From Palsa-744 sp963734815 (GTDB taxonomy: Bacteria > Actinomycetota > Thermoleophilia > Solirubrobacterales > Solirubrobacteraceae): 64,000 bases of DNA. A program made the translations under genes and the position numbers. Below, in pieces: positions 48,149 to 57,442 of the stretch. The notes beneath the pieces are model-generated. The model had not been told where the DNA came from, searched no databases, and saw nothing but the letters and a program-made list of their open reading frames with translations. Each line of letters begins with the position of its first letter. Position 1 is the stretch's first letter. The stretch spans positions 1,798,001-1,862,000 of the forward strand of contig CAVTIH010000002.1 in the NCBI GenBank assembly GCA_963734815.1, in the 5' to 3' direction.

Positions 48149-48347
48149 CTCTGGCAGGCCCAGCCGGATGCAAGGGCGGAGTCCCCGGAGCCTCGAATGG
48201 GCCAGCTTCGCCGCAGCGGCTCTTCAGAGGCCGAACCAATCCCTCTGCGTGCCAGAGCAGGGAGCAGAGACAAACCGGCCCCAGGACACCTCCAAGGGAA
48301 AACGAAGGGCGCCCCAGGGCCAAAGTACGACAAAAGGAGCATATCAA
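48149..48347 (+). promoter_or_regulatory. Conserved structured leader of family A, copy 3
   Basis: The closing stem, CAGAGG/CCTCTG hairpin and GGCCC/GGGCC element are kept. The TCGCCG hairpin has lost ~13 nt, so the reading frames through the leader differ from the other copies while the helices remain. Confidence 0.65.
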
Positions 48348-49139
48348 ATGCAACCAAGTCGAGTACGACTCATACTACTCGCGCTGCTCAGCGCATTCGC
48401 GCTCAGTGCCGTCGCCGCCGCGGCAGCGCAAGCCGAAGAAGCGCCATTCTGGTCAATCGGAGGTACAAGGCTCGCAGAAGGAAAAACCCACTACATCACC
48501 GCAAAAACATATAACGTTACCGGCCAGACAGAAGGGATCACGCTCACGGCCGAAACAGGGCAGGTCGTCCACTGCAAATCGATCAAACTCAACGAAGGAG
48601 TGCTCTTAGGCTCAAACGCAGGCAACCCCGGCACGAACGATGAGACAATCGAATTCTCCGGGGAATGTACTGTAGCAAACAATGGTATAGCCTGTAAAGT
48701 CAAAGAACCGATTGTGACAAAACCCGTCAAATCCGAGTTGGTGGAGTCCGAAAAAAGCACTACCGCCGCACTCTTAATTGAGCTTTTCACCACATCAGGC
48801 CCATTTGCTACATTAGAATTCGAAGGAAGTGCTTGCACAGTTAAAAGCACTACCTTGTCCGGCAAGGTGGCTGGCGAAGTACGCGAAGACCCGAACAACG
48901 GGACACTAGGAGCGGTAGTCAAATTACCAAATGAAAAAAAAGAAGCAAAGTCATGGCTGCTTAACTTCCCGACGACCCCGATTAAACATGTTTGGTTAAT
49001 CAAAAACGAAATCGGGGAAGAAACAAAAATCGAACTAGTAAGTTTCTCGGAAAAATCGGCGCTGTCGGGTATCGCATTAATATTACTGGCAAATGCTAAA
49101 AAAGAAACCGAAGAAACGCTTTGGAGCCCGTTACCATAA
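48348..49139 (+). CDS. Family A secreted protein A3
   Basis: 263 residues from ATG 48348 (homologous start; the frame is open further upstream only through the leader). Signal peptide RVRLILLALLSAFALSAVAA. Four Cys (VHCK, GECT, IACK, SACT). It has an invariant C-terminal block. It belongs to the class II upstream group, unlike A1, A2 and A4. The function is unknown. Confidence 0.85.
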   Translation: MQPSRVRLILLALLSAFALSAVAAAAAQAEEAPFWSIGGTRLAEGKTHYITAKTYNVTGQTEGITLTAETGQVVHCKSIKLNEGVLLGSNAGNPGTNDETIEFSGECTVANNGIACKVKEPIVTKPVKSELVESEKSTTAALLIELFTTSGPFATLEFEGSACTVKSTTLSGKVAGEVREDPNNGTLGAVVKLPNEKKEAKSWLLNFPTTPIKHVWLIKNEIGEETKIELVSFSEKSALSGIALILLANAKKETEETLWSPLP

Positions 49140-49165
49140 GTCAGAGTTGATCTGAAGTTGGAGTG

Positions 49166-49197
49166 CGCGGGGCCTGGGTGCCCGCCTGGGCCCCCCG
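49166..49197 (+). terminator. Terminator-like hairpin after A3
   Basis: GGGGCC (49169-49174) and GGCCCC (49189-49194) pair, with the outer part weakened by a C-C mismatch. No T-run follows; recQ-like sequence begins ~35 nt later. Confidence 0.6.
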
Positions 49198-49233
49198 TAT
49201 TCGAACAATCCTTTACGTGCCAGAGTCGGGGCG

Positions 49234-50571
49234 GCGCAGTCGGGGGATACCGCGCCGCCGCCGGCGCCGGAGGAGTTGCTGGAGCGTTTCGGCTTGAAGG
49301 AGTTCCGCGCGGGTCAGCGTGAGGTGCACGGTGCGATCGCGGCGCTGGGTCGTCCGCCGGTGATGGCGGCGACGGCGACGGCGACGCCGCGGGTGGCGGG
49401 GGAGGTCGCGGCGAGGTTGGGGTTGCGGGAGTGGGTGTCGGTGAGCTCGGGCTTTGACCGGCCGAATCTCGCGTTCGACGTGGTGAGGGTCGAAGGCAAG
49501 GGCGCGGTGGCGCGTAAGCGCGCGGCGCTGCTGCACGTCCTGGAACCTGCCGAGGCGCGCCCGGCGATCGTGTACTGCGGAACGCGCAAGGACACCGAGG
49601 AGGTGGCGGAGCTGATCGCGGGGAGAGGAATCGCCACGGTCGCCTACCACGCCGGCCTCTCCCCACTACAGCGCCGCAAGGCGCAGGAGGCGTTCATGGC
49701 CGGCAAGGCGGAGGTCGTGGTCGCGACCAACGCGTTCGGGATGGGGGTGGACAAGGCGGATGTGCGCACCGTCGTGCACTGGGCGATCCCGACGAGCCTG
49801 GAGGCCTATTACCAGGAGGCGGGCCGCGGTGGGCGCGACGGGAAGCCCGCGCGGGCGCTGCTGCTGGCTTCGCGGATGGACCTCGGCCGGCTGATCCGCT
49901 TCAACACGGAGCGGGAGACGAGCGTGGAGGATGTGCGCGCGTACGTCAGCCGCTTGAGCGGTCGTGCGCGGGAGGGGGTCGTGGAGATTGCGCCGGGGGA
50001 GCTGGACGACAGCGAGCGGGTGTTGCTTTCGATCGCTGAGCGTGCGGGCGCGGCGGAGCTGCAGCCGGGCGCGCGCGGGGTGCTGCGGGTGCGGCTCACC
50101 GGCCAGCTGGATGGCCACGCCGCGTGGGCCGCGATCAAGGCCGCGAAGGACCGCGGGTGGGAGTCCTACCATGCGATCGAGCGGTTCATCGCTAACGCCA
50201 GCGAGTGTCGCCGCAGGCAGATTCTCGAGCACTTCGGTGACTCCCAAGAAGGCGCGCGTGATGGCCGCTGCTGCAGTGTGTGCGACCCCGACCCGGAGCT
50301 CGAGGGGGCGCTCGCCGCGGGGGGTGCCGTCCGGGTCGGGCAGATGGCTCCCAATCCGGTCGACGAGGGGCACTACGAGAAGCTGCGGGAGTGGCGTCTG
50401 GGTCGCGCGGATGGCAAGCCGGCGTTCACGGTGGCGGCGAACACGGTGCTGGAGGAGATCCTGCGTAGGCGTCCGCGGAGCGCCGAGGAGCTGGTCGAGG
50501 TCCGTGGCATCGGCCGCGCGTTCTGCGGGCGAGTCGCTGCTGGAAACATTGAGCGAGATCTAAATCACAGG
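49234..50571 (+). pseudogene. recQ copy lacking the ATPase core, C-terminus frameshifted
   Basis: Homology to the intact RecQ starts at AQSGDTAPPPAPEELL (the first ~70 residues are absent). After EFRAGQREV it jumps in frame to HGAIAALGRPPVMAATATATP, deleting ~140 residues with Walker A, motif Ia and the DEAH box. Motifs III-VI and the Zn/HRDC regions remain. Near the end an 8-nt deletion (AAAAGCAC of the intact copy) after TTCTGCG shifts the frame, so translation would run on to 50718. It cannot be an active helicase. The frame stays open over ~1.3 kb (possible start TTG 49276), so a truncated protein could still be made. Confidence 0.88.
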
Positions 50572-50636
50572 CTTCGGGGCGCAATCTTCCCGCAAATAAC
50601 GGGCTTTTCGAGTCTGATCTGTCGTAATCCTGCCAC

Positions 50637-50695
50637 AAGGTCGTATACGACCTTCGCATCAGGCCTTGACATAGTCCCGTCAAGTAAACTAGCAT
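50637..50695 (+). promoter_or_regulatory. Operator palindrome plus promoter, copy 4
   Basis: AAGGTCGTATACGACCTT (50637-50654) is a perfect 18-bp palindrome. TTGACA at 50666-50671, 18-nt spacer, TAGCAT at 50690-50695. It lies ~290 nt before A4. It is the best-preserved of the four copies. Confidence 0.75.
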
Positions 50696-50778
50696 TGACA
50701 CATGGCCCAAGGTCGTAAGTTGCTCGTCCAGCAGCGCTCGTGGGGGGCTCCCTGCGATGCTCCCGGGCCACAAGCTTT

Positions 50779-50985
50779 CTCTGGCAGGTCCGTCCGGATG
50801 ACAGGGCGGGTCCCCGGAGCCTCGAATGGGTCAGCGTCGCCGTGGTTCGGCGGAGCGGGTCTTCAGAGGCCGAATCAATCCTCTGTGTGCCAGAGCAGGG
50901 AGCAGAGACAAACAGGCCCCAGGACGCCTCTAACGGAAAATGAAGGGCGACCCAGGGCCAGGAACGACAAAAAGGAGCGTATCAA
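50779..50985 (+). promoter_or_regulatory. Conserved structured leader of family A, copy 4
   Basis: Same closing stem, hairpins and ribosome site as copy 1. The sequence is nearly identical to the copy at 29185. Confidence 0.7.
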
Positions 50986-51780
50986 ATGCAGTCAAGTCGA
51001 GTACGACTCATGCTAGTCGCGCTGCTCGGTGTATTCGCGTTCGGCGCTGTCGCCGCGGCGGCCGCGCAGGCCGAAGAAGCGCCGTTCTGGAGTATCGGAG
51101 GTACAAGGCTCGCAGAAGGCAAAACCCACTACATCACCGCAAAAGTATATAACGTCACAGGCAATACAGAAGGGTTCACGCTCAAAGCCGAAACAGGCCA
51201 GGTGGTTCACTGCCCGACGATAAAACTCGGCCAAGGAGTGCTCTTAGGCTCAAACGCCGGCAACCCCGGTACGAACGATGAGACAATCGAATTCTCCGGG
51301 GGATGTACCATAGAAAACGTCGGCACCGGGTGTACTAAAGTCCAAGAACCGATTGTGACAAATCCTGTCAAATCGGAGTTGGTGGAGTCAGAAAAAAGCA
51401 CGACCGCAGCACTCTTAGTGGAGTTTTTCACCACAACAGGCCCCTTCGTAACACTACATTTCGAAGGAACGGGCTGTAAAGTTACCGAAACTACGGTTTC
51501 GGGTAAGGTGGCTGCTGAAGTACGCGAAGACCCGAACAATGGGACACTCGGAGCAGTAGTCAAATTACCAAATGAAAAAAAAGAAGCTAAGTCTTGGCTA
51601 CTTAACTTCCCGACCACCGCGATTAAACATGTTTGGTTAATCAAAAATGAAATTGGCGAAGAAACAAAAATCGAACTGACCAGCTTCTCGGAAAAGTCAA
51701 CGCTGACAGGCACGGCGTTAATATTACTGGCGAACGCTAAAAAAGAAACAGAAGAAACGCTTTGGAGCCCGTTACCATAA
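50986..51780 (+). CDS. Family A secreted protein A4
   Basis: 264 residues, one longer than A1 because of an insertion near the third Cys (VGTGCTKVQEP). Signal peptide and C-terminal block as in the family; Cys at VHCP, GGCT, TGCT and TGCK. It is the first structural gene after the truncated recQ in unit 3. Confidence 0.85.
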   Translation: MQSSRVRLMLVALLGVFAFGAVAAAAAQAEEAPFWSIGGTRLAEGKTHYITAKVYNVTGNTEGFTLKAETGQVVHCPTIKLGQGVLLGSNAGNPGTNDETIEFSGGCTIENVGTGCTKVQEPIVTNPVKSELVESEKSTTAALLVEFFTTTGPFVTLHFEGTGCKVTETTVSGKVAAEVREDPNNGTLGAVVKLPNEKKEAKSWLLNFPTTAIKHVWLIKNEIGEETKIELTSFSEKSTLTGTALILLANAKKETEETLWSPLP

Positions 51781-51806
51781 ATCAGGGTTGATCTGAAGTT
51801 GGAGTG

Positions 51807-51850
51807 CGCGGGGCCCGGGCGCCTGCCTGGGCCCCGCGTATCATTGTTTT
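51807..51850 (+). terminator. Intrinsic terminator after A4
   Basis: CGCGGGGCCCGGG (from 51807) pairs with CCTGGGCCCCGCG (to 51838), then TTTT at 51847-51850. Confidence 0.8.
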
Positions 51851-51875
51851 ACTGGGGATGGATGTGTTGCCGTAA

Positions 51876-54326
51876 ATGAATTGGGAGAGGAGTCGGGTGA
51901 GAGTGTCGAGACTGCTGGGCTATTTGTCTGTTTGGGTTCGTGTGTGGCGTGGGTCGGCGTTGGCGTTCATGCTGTCGGTGTGTTGGGGTGGGCTGGTAGC
52001 GGGGCAGGCGTGGGCGGGAGAAGTGTCGTGTTCGAATGAACAGCTTCGTGCGGAACAGCCTTTCGGGTCGGCCCTCCCGGACTGTCGTGCGTATGAGATG
52101 GTCTCGCCGCTCGAAAAGAACGGTGATGGGGCGTCGTTTGTTGATAGTCGTGCGTCGGTGTCCGGTGAAGCGGTCGCGTATTTTTCTCCGGGAGGTTTTG
52201 CTGCCCCGAAGTCGGCGTTGCTGGAAGGTCGGTATGTCTCTCGGCGTGGCGTGGGTGGCTGGTCGACTCAGAATGTTTCGCCGCCCTATACCGATTATAG
52301 GGCTACCGCGCTTCACAATCCTCCGTTTGGCCAGTCGATGTTTACGCCGGATCTCTCGAGCGGGATCTTGACGAGCCTATACACCCCTTTGGTGGGGGGG
52401 CAAGCCGTGGGGTATGTCAATATCTATGTGGCGGATACAGAAGACGGCTCCTACCAGCCTGTGACATTTATTCCGCCCAAAGAAGAATATAAGCCCTTCG
52501 CGGAGGGGTCATTTGATGAAGGGCCGCAGCCAGAGGGGGCTTCGACAGATCTCGGTCGGGTTGTCTTTCAGCAGCGCGCGAGCCTATGTTGTGGTGCGTC
52601 ACCCGGACGTGGGCACGTGTATGAGTGGGAAGATGGCAGATTGAGTTTGGTGGATGTAGCATCCGAAAAAGGCGGGAAGTTCGAAGCCGAAGACAACGCT
52701 GGATCGAGCGCCAATTTTGATGAACCCGCAATTTCTGGGGATCCGTGGCGTGCGGTGTCTGCTGATGGCTCGCGGGTGTTCTTCACCGCTGGACAAGAAA
52801 GGGAAATCTTTGGGCAGTTGTATGTGCGTGAGAATCCGACTAGTCTTGTCGATGGTTGTGGGGTGTCTGGGGGTGCGTGTACGGTGGAGGTGTCGGCGTC
52901 GCAGAGGAGCGTTCCTGATCCCAATGGTCCTAGGCCGGCGTTCTACCGTGATGCGAGCGTTAGTGGTTCGCAGGTGTTCTTTACGAGTAGGGCGGAGTTG
53001 ACGAACGACGCGGATACCGGCCCGGAAGATAACGCGGCGAATCTGTACGATTACGATCTTGAAACGGGTGTCTTGACCGATCTTTCCGTTGTGACGGAAA
53101 TGGAGAAGGTGGAAGATCCTGACGGTGCTGCGGTGCTTGGGCTGGTGACCGTGAGTGAAGATGGCTCGTACGTTTACTTTGTTGCTAATGGGGTGCTCGC
53201 CGGGGGCGCAAAGGAAGGGAATTGCAGGGTTGACTATGGTGAAGGAGTACTTGTGGGGGGGCGTACGTGTAGCTTGTATGTGGAGCATGATGGTGCTGGC
53301 GGGTGGGAACCGCCGAGGTTCATCGCCACGCTTGCCGGCAGCAACCTCCACCAGTTTACGCTGGAACACGAAAGTGAAAATGGCGATGAAGCTGACTGGG
53401 TCGGTTACGAAGAGCAAGATAAGGATTTTGGTCCGGGGCGGCATACGGCGCGGGTGTCGGGGGATGGGGCGTTGTTGGTTTTTCAGTCGGGATTGGGTTT
53501 GACGGGGTATGATAGTGAAGCGGGGGAACCGGGGGAGTGTGGTGAAACGGGGAGGTGTCAGGAGGTGTATTTGTTTGATGCGGTGACGGGGAAGCTTGTG
53601 TGTGTGTCGTGTGATCCTTCGAGTCCAGCGAGTCCGTTGGGTGTGCGGCCGGTTGGGTCGGCTGTGCTTGGTGGCCACGAAACGGACGAAGAAAGTTTTT
53701 CGCAGGTTGAACCTTTTTATCTTCCGCGTAATTTGTCTGATGGTGGTGGCCGGTTGTTTTTTCAGAGTCCGGATCCGCTTGTGTCGTCTGATAGTAATGG
53801 TCGTTTGGATGTGTACGAGTGGGAGCTGCCGGGGGTCGGGTCGTGTACGTCATCATCTCCGAGTTTTAGTGAAGTGAGTAGTGGGTGTGTGTTCCCGGTG
53901 TCTGACGGGGCGGGCTCGGGTGAATCGCGGTTTATGGACGCGAGCCCTAGTGGGGATGATGTGTTCATCTGGACGGCTGATCAGCTGGTGTCTGCGGATA
54001 CCGATTCTCGTCCGGATGTGTATGACGTGAGGGTTGGTGGTGGTTTTCCGGTGGGGGTGTCTCCGGTGGTTTGTGTGAATGCGGATTCGTGTAAACCGCC
54101 GGTTTCGTTGCAGCCGGCGGTGTTTGGGGCGCCGGCGAGCGCGACATTCTCGGGCCCCGGCAATCCCGCGGCTCCGTCCTCGGCGGTGGTCGAACCGCCA
54201 AAGAGCACGGTCAAGTGTAAGGGGCCGAAGAAGCTCGCTCACGGGAAATGCGTAAAGCCCAGGAAGAGAACGAAGAAGGCTAAAAAGGCGAGAAGGGCTG
54301 GTAGTGATCGTGGGGTGCGGCGATGA
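51876..54326 (+). CDS. Family B secreted beta-propeller-like protein B3
   Basis: 816 residues from ATG 51876 (MNWERSRVRVSRLL). GTG 51897 after GGAGAGGAG is an alternative start, as in B1. It has the same propeller-like repeats and basic tail but diverges from B1/B2 along the whole length, including the C-terminal third (e.g. VGVSPVV, SLQPAVFG). The stop overlaps the C3 ATG (ATGA). Confidence 0.82.
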   Translation: MNWERSRVRVSRLLGYLSVWVRVWRGSALAFMLSVCWGGLVAGQAWAGEVSCSNEQLRAEQPFGSALPDCRAYEMVSPLEKNGDGASFVDSRASVSGEAVAYFSPGGFAAPKSALLEGRYVSRRGVGGWSTQNVSPPYTDYRATALHNPPFGQSMFTPDLSSGILTSLYTPLVGGQAVGYVNIYVADTEDGSYQPVTFIPPKEEYKPFAEGSFDEGPQPEGASTDLGRVVFQQRASLCCGASPGRGHVYEWEDGRLSLVDVASEKGGKFEAEDNAGSSANFDEPAISGDPWRAVSADGSRVFFTAGQEREIFGQLYVRENPTSLVDGCGVSGGACTVEVSASQRSVPDPNGPRPAFYRDASVSGSQVFFTSRAELTNDADTGPEDNAANLYDYDLETGVLTDLSVVTEMEKVEDPDGAAVLGLVTVSEDGSYVYFVANGVLAGGAKEGNCRVDYGEGVLVGGRTCSLYVEHDGAGGWEPPRFIATLAGSNLHQFTLEHESENGDEADWVGYEEQDKDFGPGRHTARVSGDGALLVFQSGLGLTGYDSEAGEPGECGETGRCQEVYLFDAVTGKLVCVSCDPSSPASPLGVRPVGSAVLGGHETDEESFSQVEPFYLPRNLSDGGGRLFFQSPDPLVSSDSNGRLDVYEWELPGVGSCTSSSPSFSEVSSGCVFPVSDGAGSGESRFMDASPSGDDVFIWTADQLVSADTDSRPDVYDVRVGGGFPVGVSPVVCVNADSCKPPVSLQPAVFGAPASATFSGPGNPAAPSSAVVEPPKSTVKCKGPKKLAHGKCVKPRKRTKKAKKARRAGSDRGVRR

Positions 54327-57300
54327 GGGGCTCTATGAGAAGCTGTGTGTCGCAAGTGGCGGGCGGTGTGTGGCGTAGTGTGGTTCTCGTTTTGGTTTTG
54401 GTTGTTGTGGTTTTGGTTGTTTGTGTTGTGCCGGCGTTGGGTGCTGGGTTTGGGTTGCGGGGTTTTGAAGTGGGGGTTGTGAATAGGGATGGGTCGCAGG
54501 ATGTGCAGGCTGGTTCGCATCCTTTTGCGCTTGTGACGAGCTTTTCGTTTAATGAATCGGAGGAGCTGGGGGGGTCGGGGGTGTTTGTGCCTGTGGATGG
54601 GGGGTTGAAGGATGTTCGGGTGCAGTTGCCGCCGGGGTTTGTCGGGAATCCTACTGCTGTGCCGAGGTGTTCTTATCATGATTTTCTCGCTAAAGCGTGT
54701 CCGAATGATACGGCGGTTGGTGAGGCGACGACGGGGCTTGGCGAAACGACTGGTTATGTGAGTCCGCGGACGCATAGGCTCGTGGACGAGATCTCATATA
54801 TTACTAACCCGGTGTATAATGTTGAACCGCCGGGGGGCGTCCCGGATGAGCTTGGTATTCTCGCGAAGGGGTTTTATCCGGTGCTTGTGGACGCGTCGGT
54901 TCGTACGGGTGGTGATTATGGGATCACGGCGGGCTCTAGTAATATTACCGAGGCGATCGTGATCGTTAGTGTGAAGGTGACGGTTTGGGGGGTGCCGGGG
55001 GATCCGAGTCATGACGCGGTCCGTGGGAAATGTCTCGGTGAAGCCGAAAGTAGCCGCGAACAGGCAGAACTCGGGTCGCCTCATAATGAAGAAAAGTCGG
55101 AATGTCCGGACCCGGAACTGGAAGGTCCGGGGGCTTTGCCGGTGGAGCCGTTCTTGACGAACCCGACGTCGTGCGGGGGAGCGCGCGAAGCGAAGCTGAG
55201 CGTTGATGGTTGGAATCAGCCGGGGAATTTCGTGACCGGTGAAAACATAGTCTCGATGACGGCGGCGTTGCCGCCGTTGACGGGTTGCGAAAAGCTTAAT
55301 TTCAGCCCGTCGCTTACGGTCGCGCCGGATGGGGTGGCGGGGAGCACACCGACGGGGTTGAACGTGGATGTGCATGTGCCGCAGGAATCTACGACGAACC
55401 CGGATGGGCTTGGGGAGGCCGATATAAGGGATACGACGGTGACGTTGCCGGAAGGCGTTCAGGTCAGTCCGAGTGCGGCGGATGGGTTGCTGGCGTGTCC
55501 GTTGCTTCATGGTAGGGAACCGGCGAAAGAAGAGCGAGAACGGGAAGGTAGCGAAGTGGGGATCGATCTCGAATCGGGTGCGCCGGCTGATTGCCCGGAC
55601 GCTTCGAAGCTGGCCACTGTCAGGGTCAAGACACCGTTGTTGGAAGGCGAACTTGAAGGCTCGATGTATTTGGCGGCGCCGCAGAACTTTGTGGGCGCGT
55701 TGGAAAACCCGTTCGGTAGTTTGATCGCGATGTATCTCGTGGTTGAAGAACCGAAGAGTGGTGTGCTGGTCAAGCTCGCGGGACGGGTAGCCGTGAACCC
55801 GCAGACGGGCCAGTTGACGGCGACGTTTGAAAATATTCCGCAGTTCCCCGTCAGCGAAGTAAAACTCGAATTCTTCGGGACGGATAGGGCGCCGTTGGCG
55901 ACACCCGCGTTGTGTGGGACATACACGACGACGACGGCGTTCACGCCGTGGTCGGCCGCGGAACCCTCGAGCCCGTCTGAAATCGCTAACCCGTCTTCGA
56001 GCTTTCAGATCATGTCGGGTCCAGCGGGGGCGTCGTGTGTGGACCCGTTGGGGTTCGCGCCGTCGCTGACGGGGGGCTCGACGAACATTCAGGCGGCGGC
56101 GTTCAGCGCGTTGACGACGACGATCAGCCGCGAAGATGGCCAGCAGGATATTCAGACGGTGCAGCTGCATTTCCCCGCGGGCGTGTCGGGGATCCTCGCG
56201 GGCGTGAAGCTCTGTCCCGAAGCGCAGGCGAACGCGGGGACGTGCGGCGCGGAAAGCTTGATCGGGGAAACGATCGTCAGTGTCGGCCTCGGGAATGACC
56301 CGTATACCGTGGCCGGTGGGAAGGTCTACATCACCGAAAAATACGAGGGGGCCCCGTTCGGCCTGTCGATCGTGAACCCGGCGAAGGCTGGCCCGTTCGT
56401 GCTGCAGGAAGGACGGCCGGTCGTGGTCCGCGGCAGGCTTGAACTGGACCGGCATACGACCGCGCTTACGTTCACGAGTAACACCGAAAGCGAGGGGTAC
56501 GCGATCCCGCGCATCATCGATGGTATCCCGTTGCAGATCAAGCACGTCTACGTGACGATCAACCGGCCCGGGTTCACGTTCAACCCGACCAGCTGCAACA
56601 AAACACAGATAACCGGCAGCATCACCAGCGCCGGTGGCGCCAGCGCACCAGTCTCGGTGCCCTACCAGGTCACGGATTGTGCGGCGTTGGGGTTCGCACC
56701 GAAATTCAAGGTGTCGAGCGCCGCGAAGACGAGCCGCACGGACGGGGCGAGCCTGAACGTGAAGCTGGCCTACCCCACAGCCCCGTTCGGGAGCCAGTCG
56801 AATATCGCGGAGGTCGCGGTGAACCTACCCAAACAGCTCCCGTCGCGGTTGAAGACGCTGCAGAAAGCGTGCACCGCCGCACAGTTCGAAGCTGACCCCG
56901 CTGGTTGCCCGCCGGCGTCGGTCGTGGGGCACGCGAAGGCCATCACACCGCTGCTGCCCGTCCCCCTGGAAGGCCCGGCGTATTTCGTCAGCTACGGCGG
57001 CGAAGCGTTCCCGAGCCTAATCATCGTCTTGCAGGGCTATGGTGTCACGGTCGACCTGGTCGGTACAACGTTCATCAACAAGCATAACGTCACGAGCAGC
57101 ACATTCAAGACGGTCCCCGACCAGCCAGTCACCGCGTTCGAACTGAACCTGCCGGAGGGCCCGTACTCCGCGCTCACGACCGAAGAAAAAACTAGTCTCT
57201 GCAAGTCAAAACTGGTGATGCCTACCGTTTTCGTCGCGCAGAACGGCACGGAACGACACCAGAACACAAAGATCGCCGTGACGGGCTGCCCCAAAAAGAA

Positions 57301-57367
57301 AACCAAGCTTACCCGGAAAACCAAACCGACGAACAAAACCAGCAAGAACGGTAGGAAGCGTAAGTAG
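54323..57367 (+). CDS. Family C secreted 1014-aa protein C3
   Basis: 1014 residues. The N-terminal ~330 residues differ from C1/C2 at many sites (e.g. FEVGVVNRDGSQD, HPFALVTSFSFNESEE), while the C-terminal two thirds are nearly the same, with a different final tail (KNGRKRK). It has the same four modules. The graded divergence fits partial gene conversion between units. Confidence 0.82.
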   Translation: MRGSMRSCVSQVAGGVWRSVVLVLVLVVVVLVVCVVPALGAGFGLRGFEVGVVNRDGSQDVQAGSHPFALVTSFSFNESEELGGSGVFVPVDGGLKDVRVQLPPGFVGNPTAVPRCSYHDFLAKACPNDTAVGEATTGLGETTGYVSPRTHRLVDEISYITNPVYNVEPPGGVPDELGILAKGFYPVLVDASVRTGGDYGITAGSSNITEAIVIVSVKVTVWGVPGDPSHDAVRGKCLGEAESSREQAELGSPHNEEKSECPDPELEGPGALPVEPFLTNPTSCGGAREAKLSVDGWNQPGNFVTGENIVSMTAALPPLTGCEKLNFSPSLTVAPDGVAGSTPTGLNVDVHVPQESTTNPDGLGEADIRDTTVTLPEGVQVSPSAADGLLACPLLHGREPAKEEREREGSEVGIDLESGAPADCPDASKLATVRVKTPLLEGELEGSMYLAAPQNFVGALENPFGSLIAMYLVVEEPKSGVLVKLAGRVAVNPQTGQLTATFENIPQFPVSEVKLEFFGTDRAPLATPALCGTYTTTTAFTPWSAAEPSSPSEIANPSSSFQIMSGPAGASCVDPLGFAPSLTGGSTNIQAAAFSALTTTISREDGQQDIQTVQLHFPAGVSGILAGVKLCPEAQANAGTCGAESLIGETIVSVGLGNDPYTVAGGKVYITEKYEGAPFGLSIVNPAKAGPFVLQEGRPVVVRGRLELDRHTTALTFTSNTESEGYAIPRIIDGIPLQIKHVYVTINRPGFTFNPTSCNKTQITGSITSAGGASAPVSVPYQVTDCAALGFAPKFKVSSAAKTSRTDGASLNVKLAYPTAPFGSQSNIAEVAVNLPKQLPSRLKTLQKACTAAQFEADPAGCPPASVVGHAKAITPLLPVPLEGPAYFVSYGGEAFPSLIIVLQGYGVTVDLVGTTFINKHNVTSSTFKTVPDQPVTAFELNLPEGPYSALTTEEKTSLCKSKLVMPTVFVAQNGTERHQNTKIAVTGCPKKKTKLTRKTKPTNKTSKNGRKRK

Positions 57368-57442
57368 CAGTAAGTAGCAGCATAAACCGGCCCGTCGGCC
57401 GTGCGCAGACGGGCACCAGTGATTTCGAAAGGAAGGAAGTAA

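Noticed and set aside
49276..50718. A second functional RecQ helicase of 480 residues
   Set aside because: Walker A, motif Ia and DEAH are deleted and the C-terminus is frameshifted; treated as a pseudogene although a truncated product is possible.
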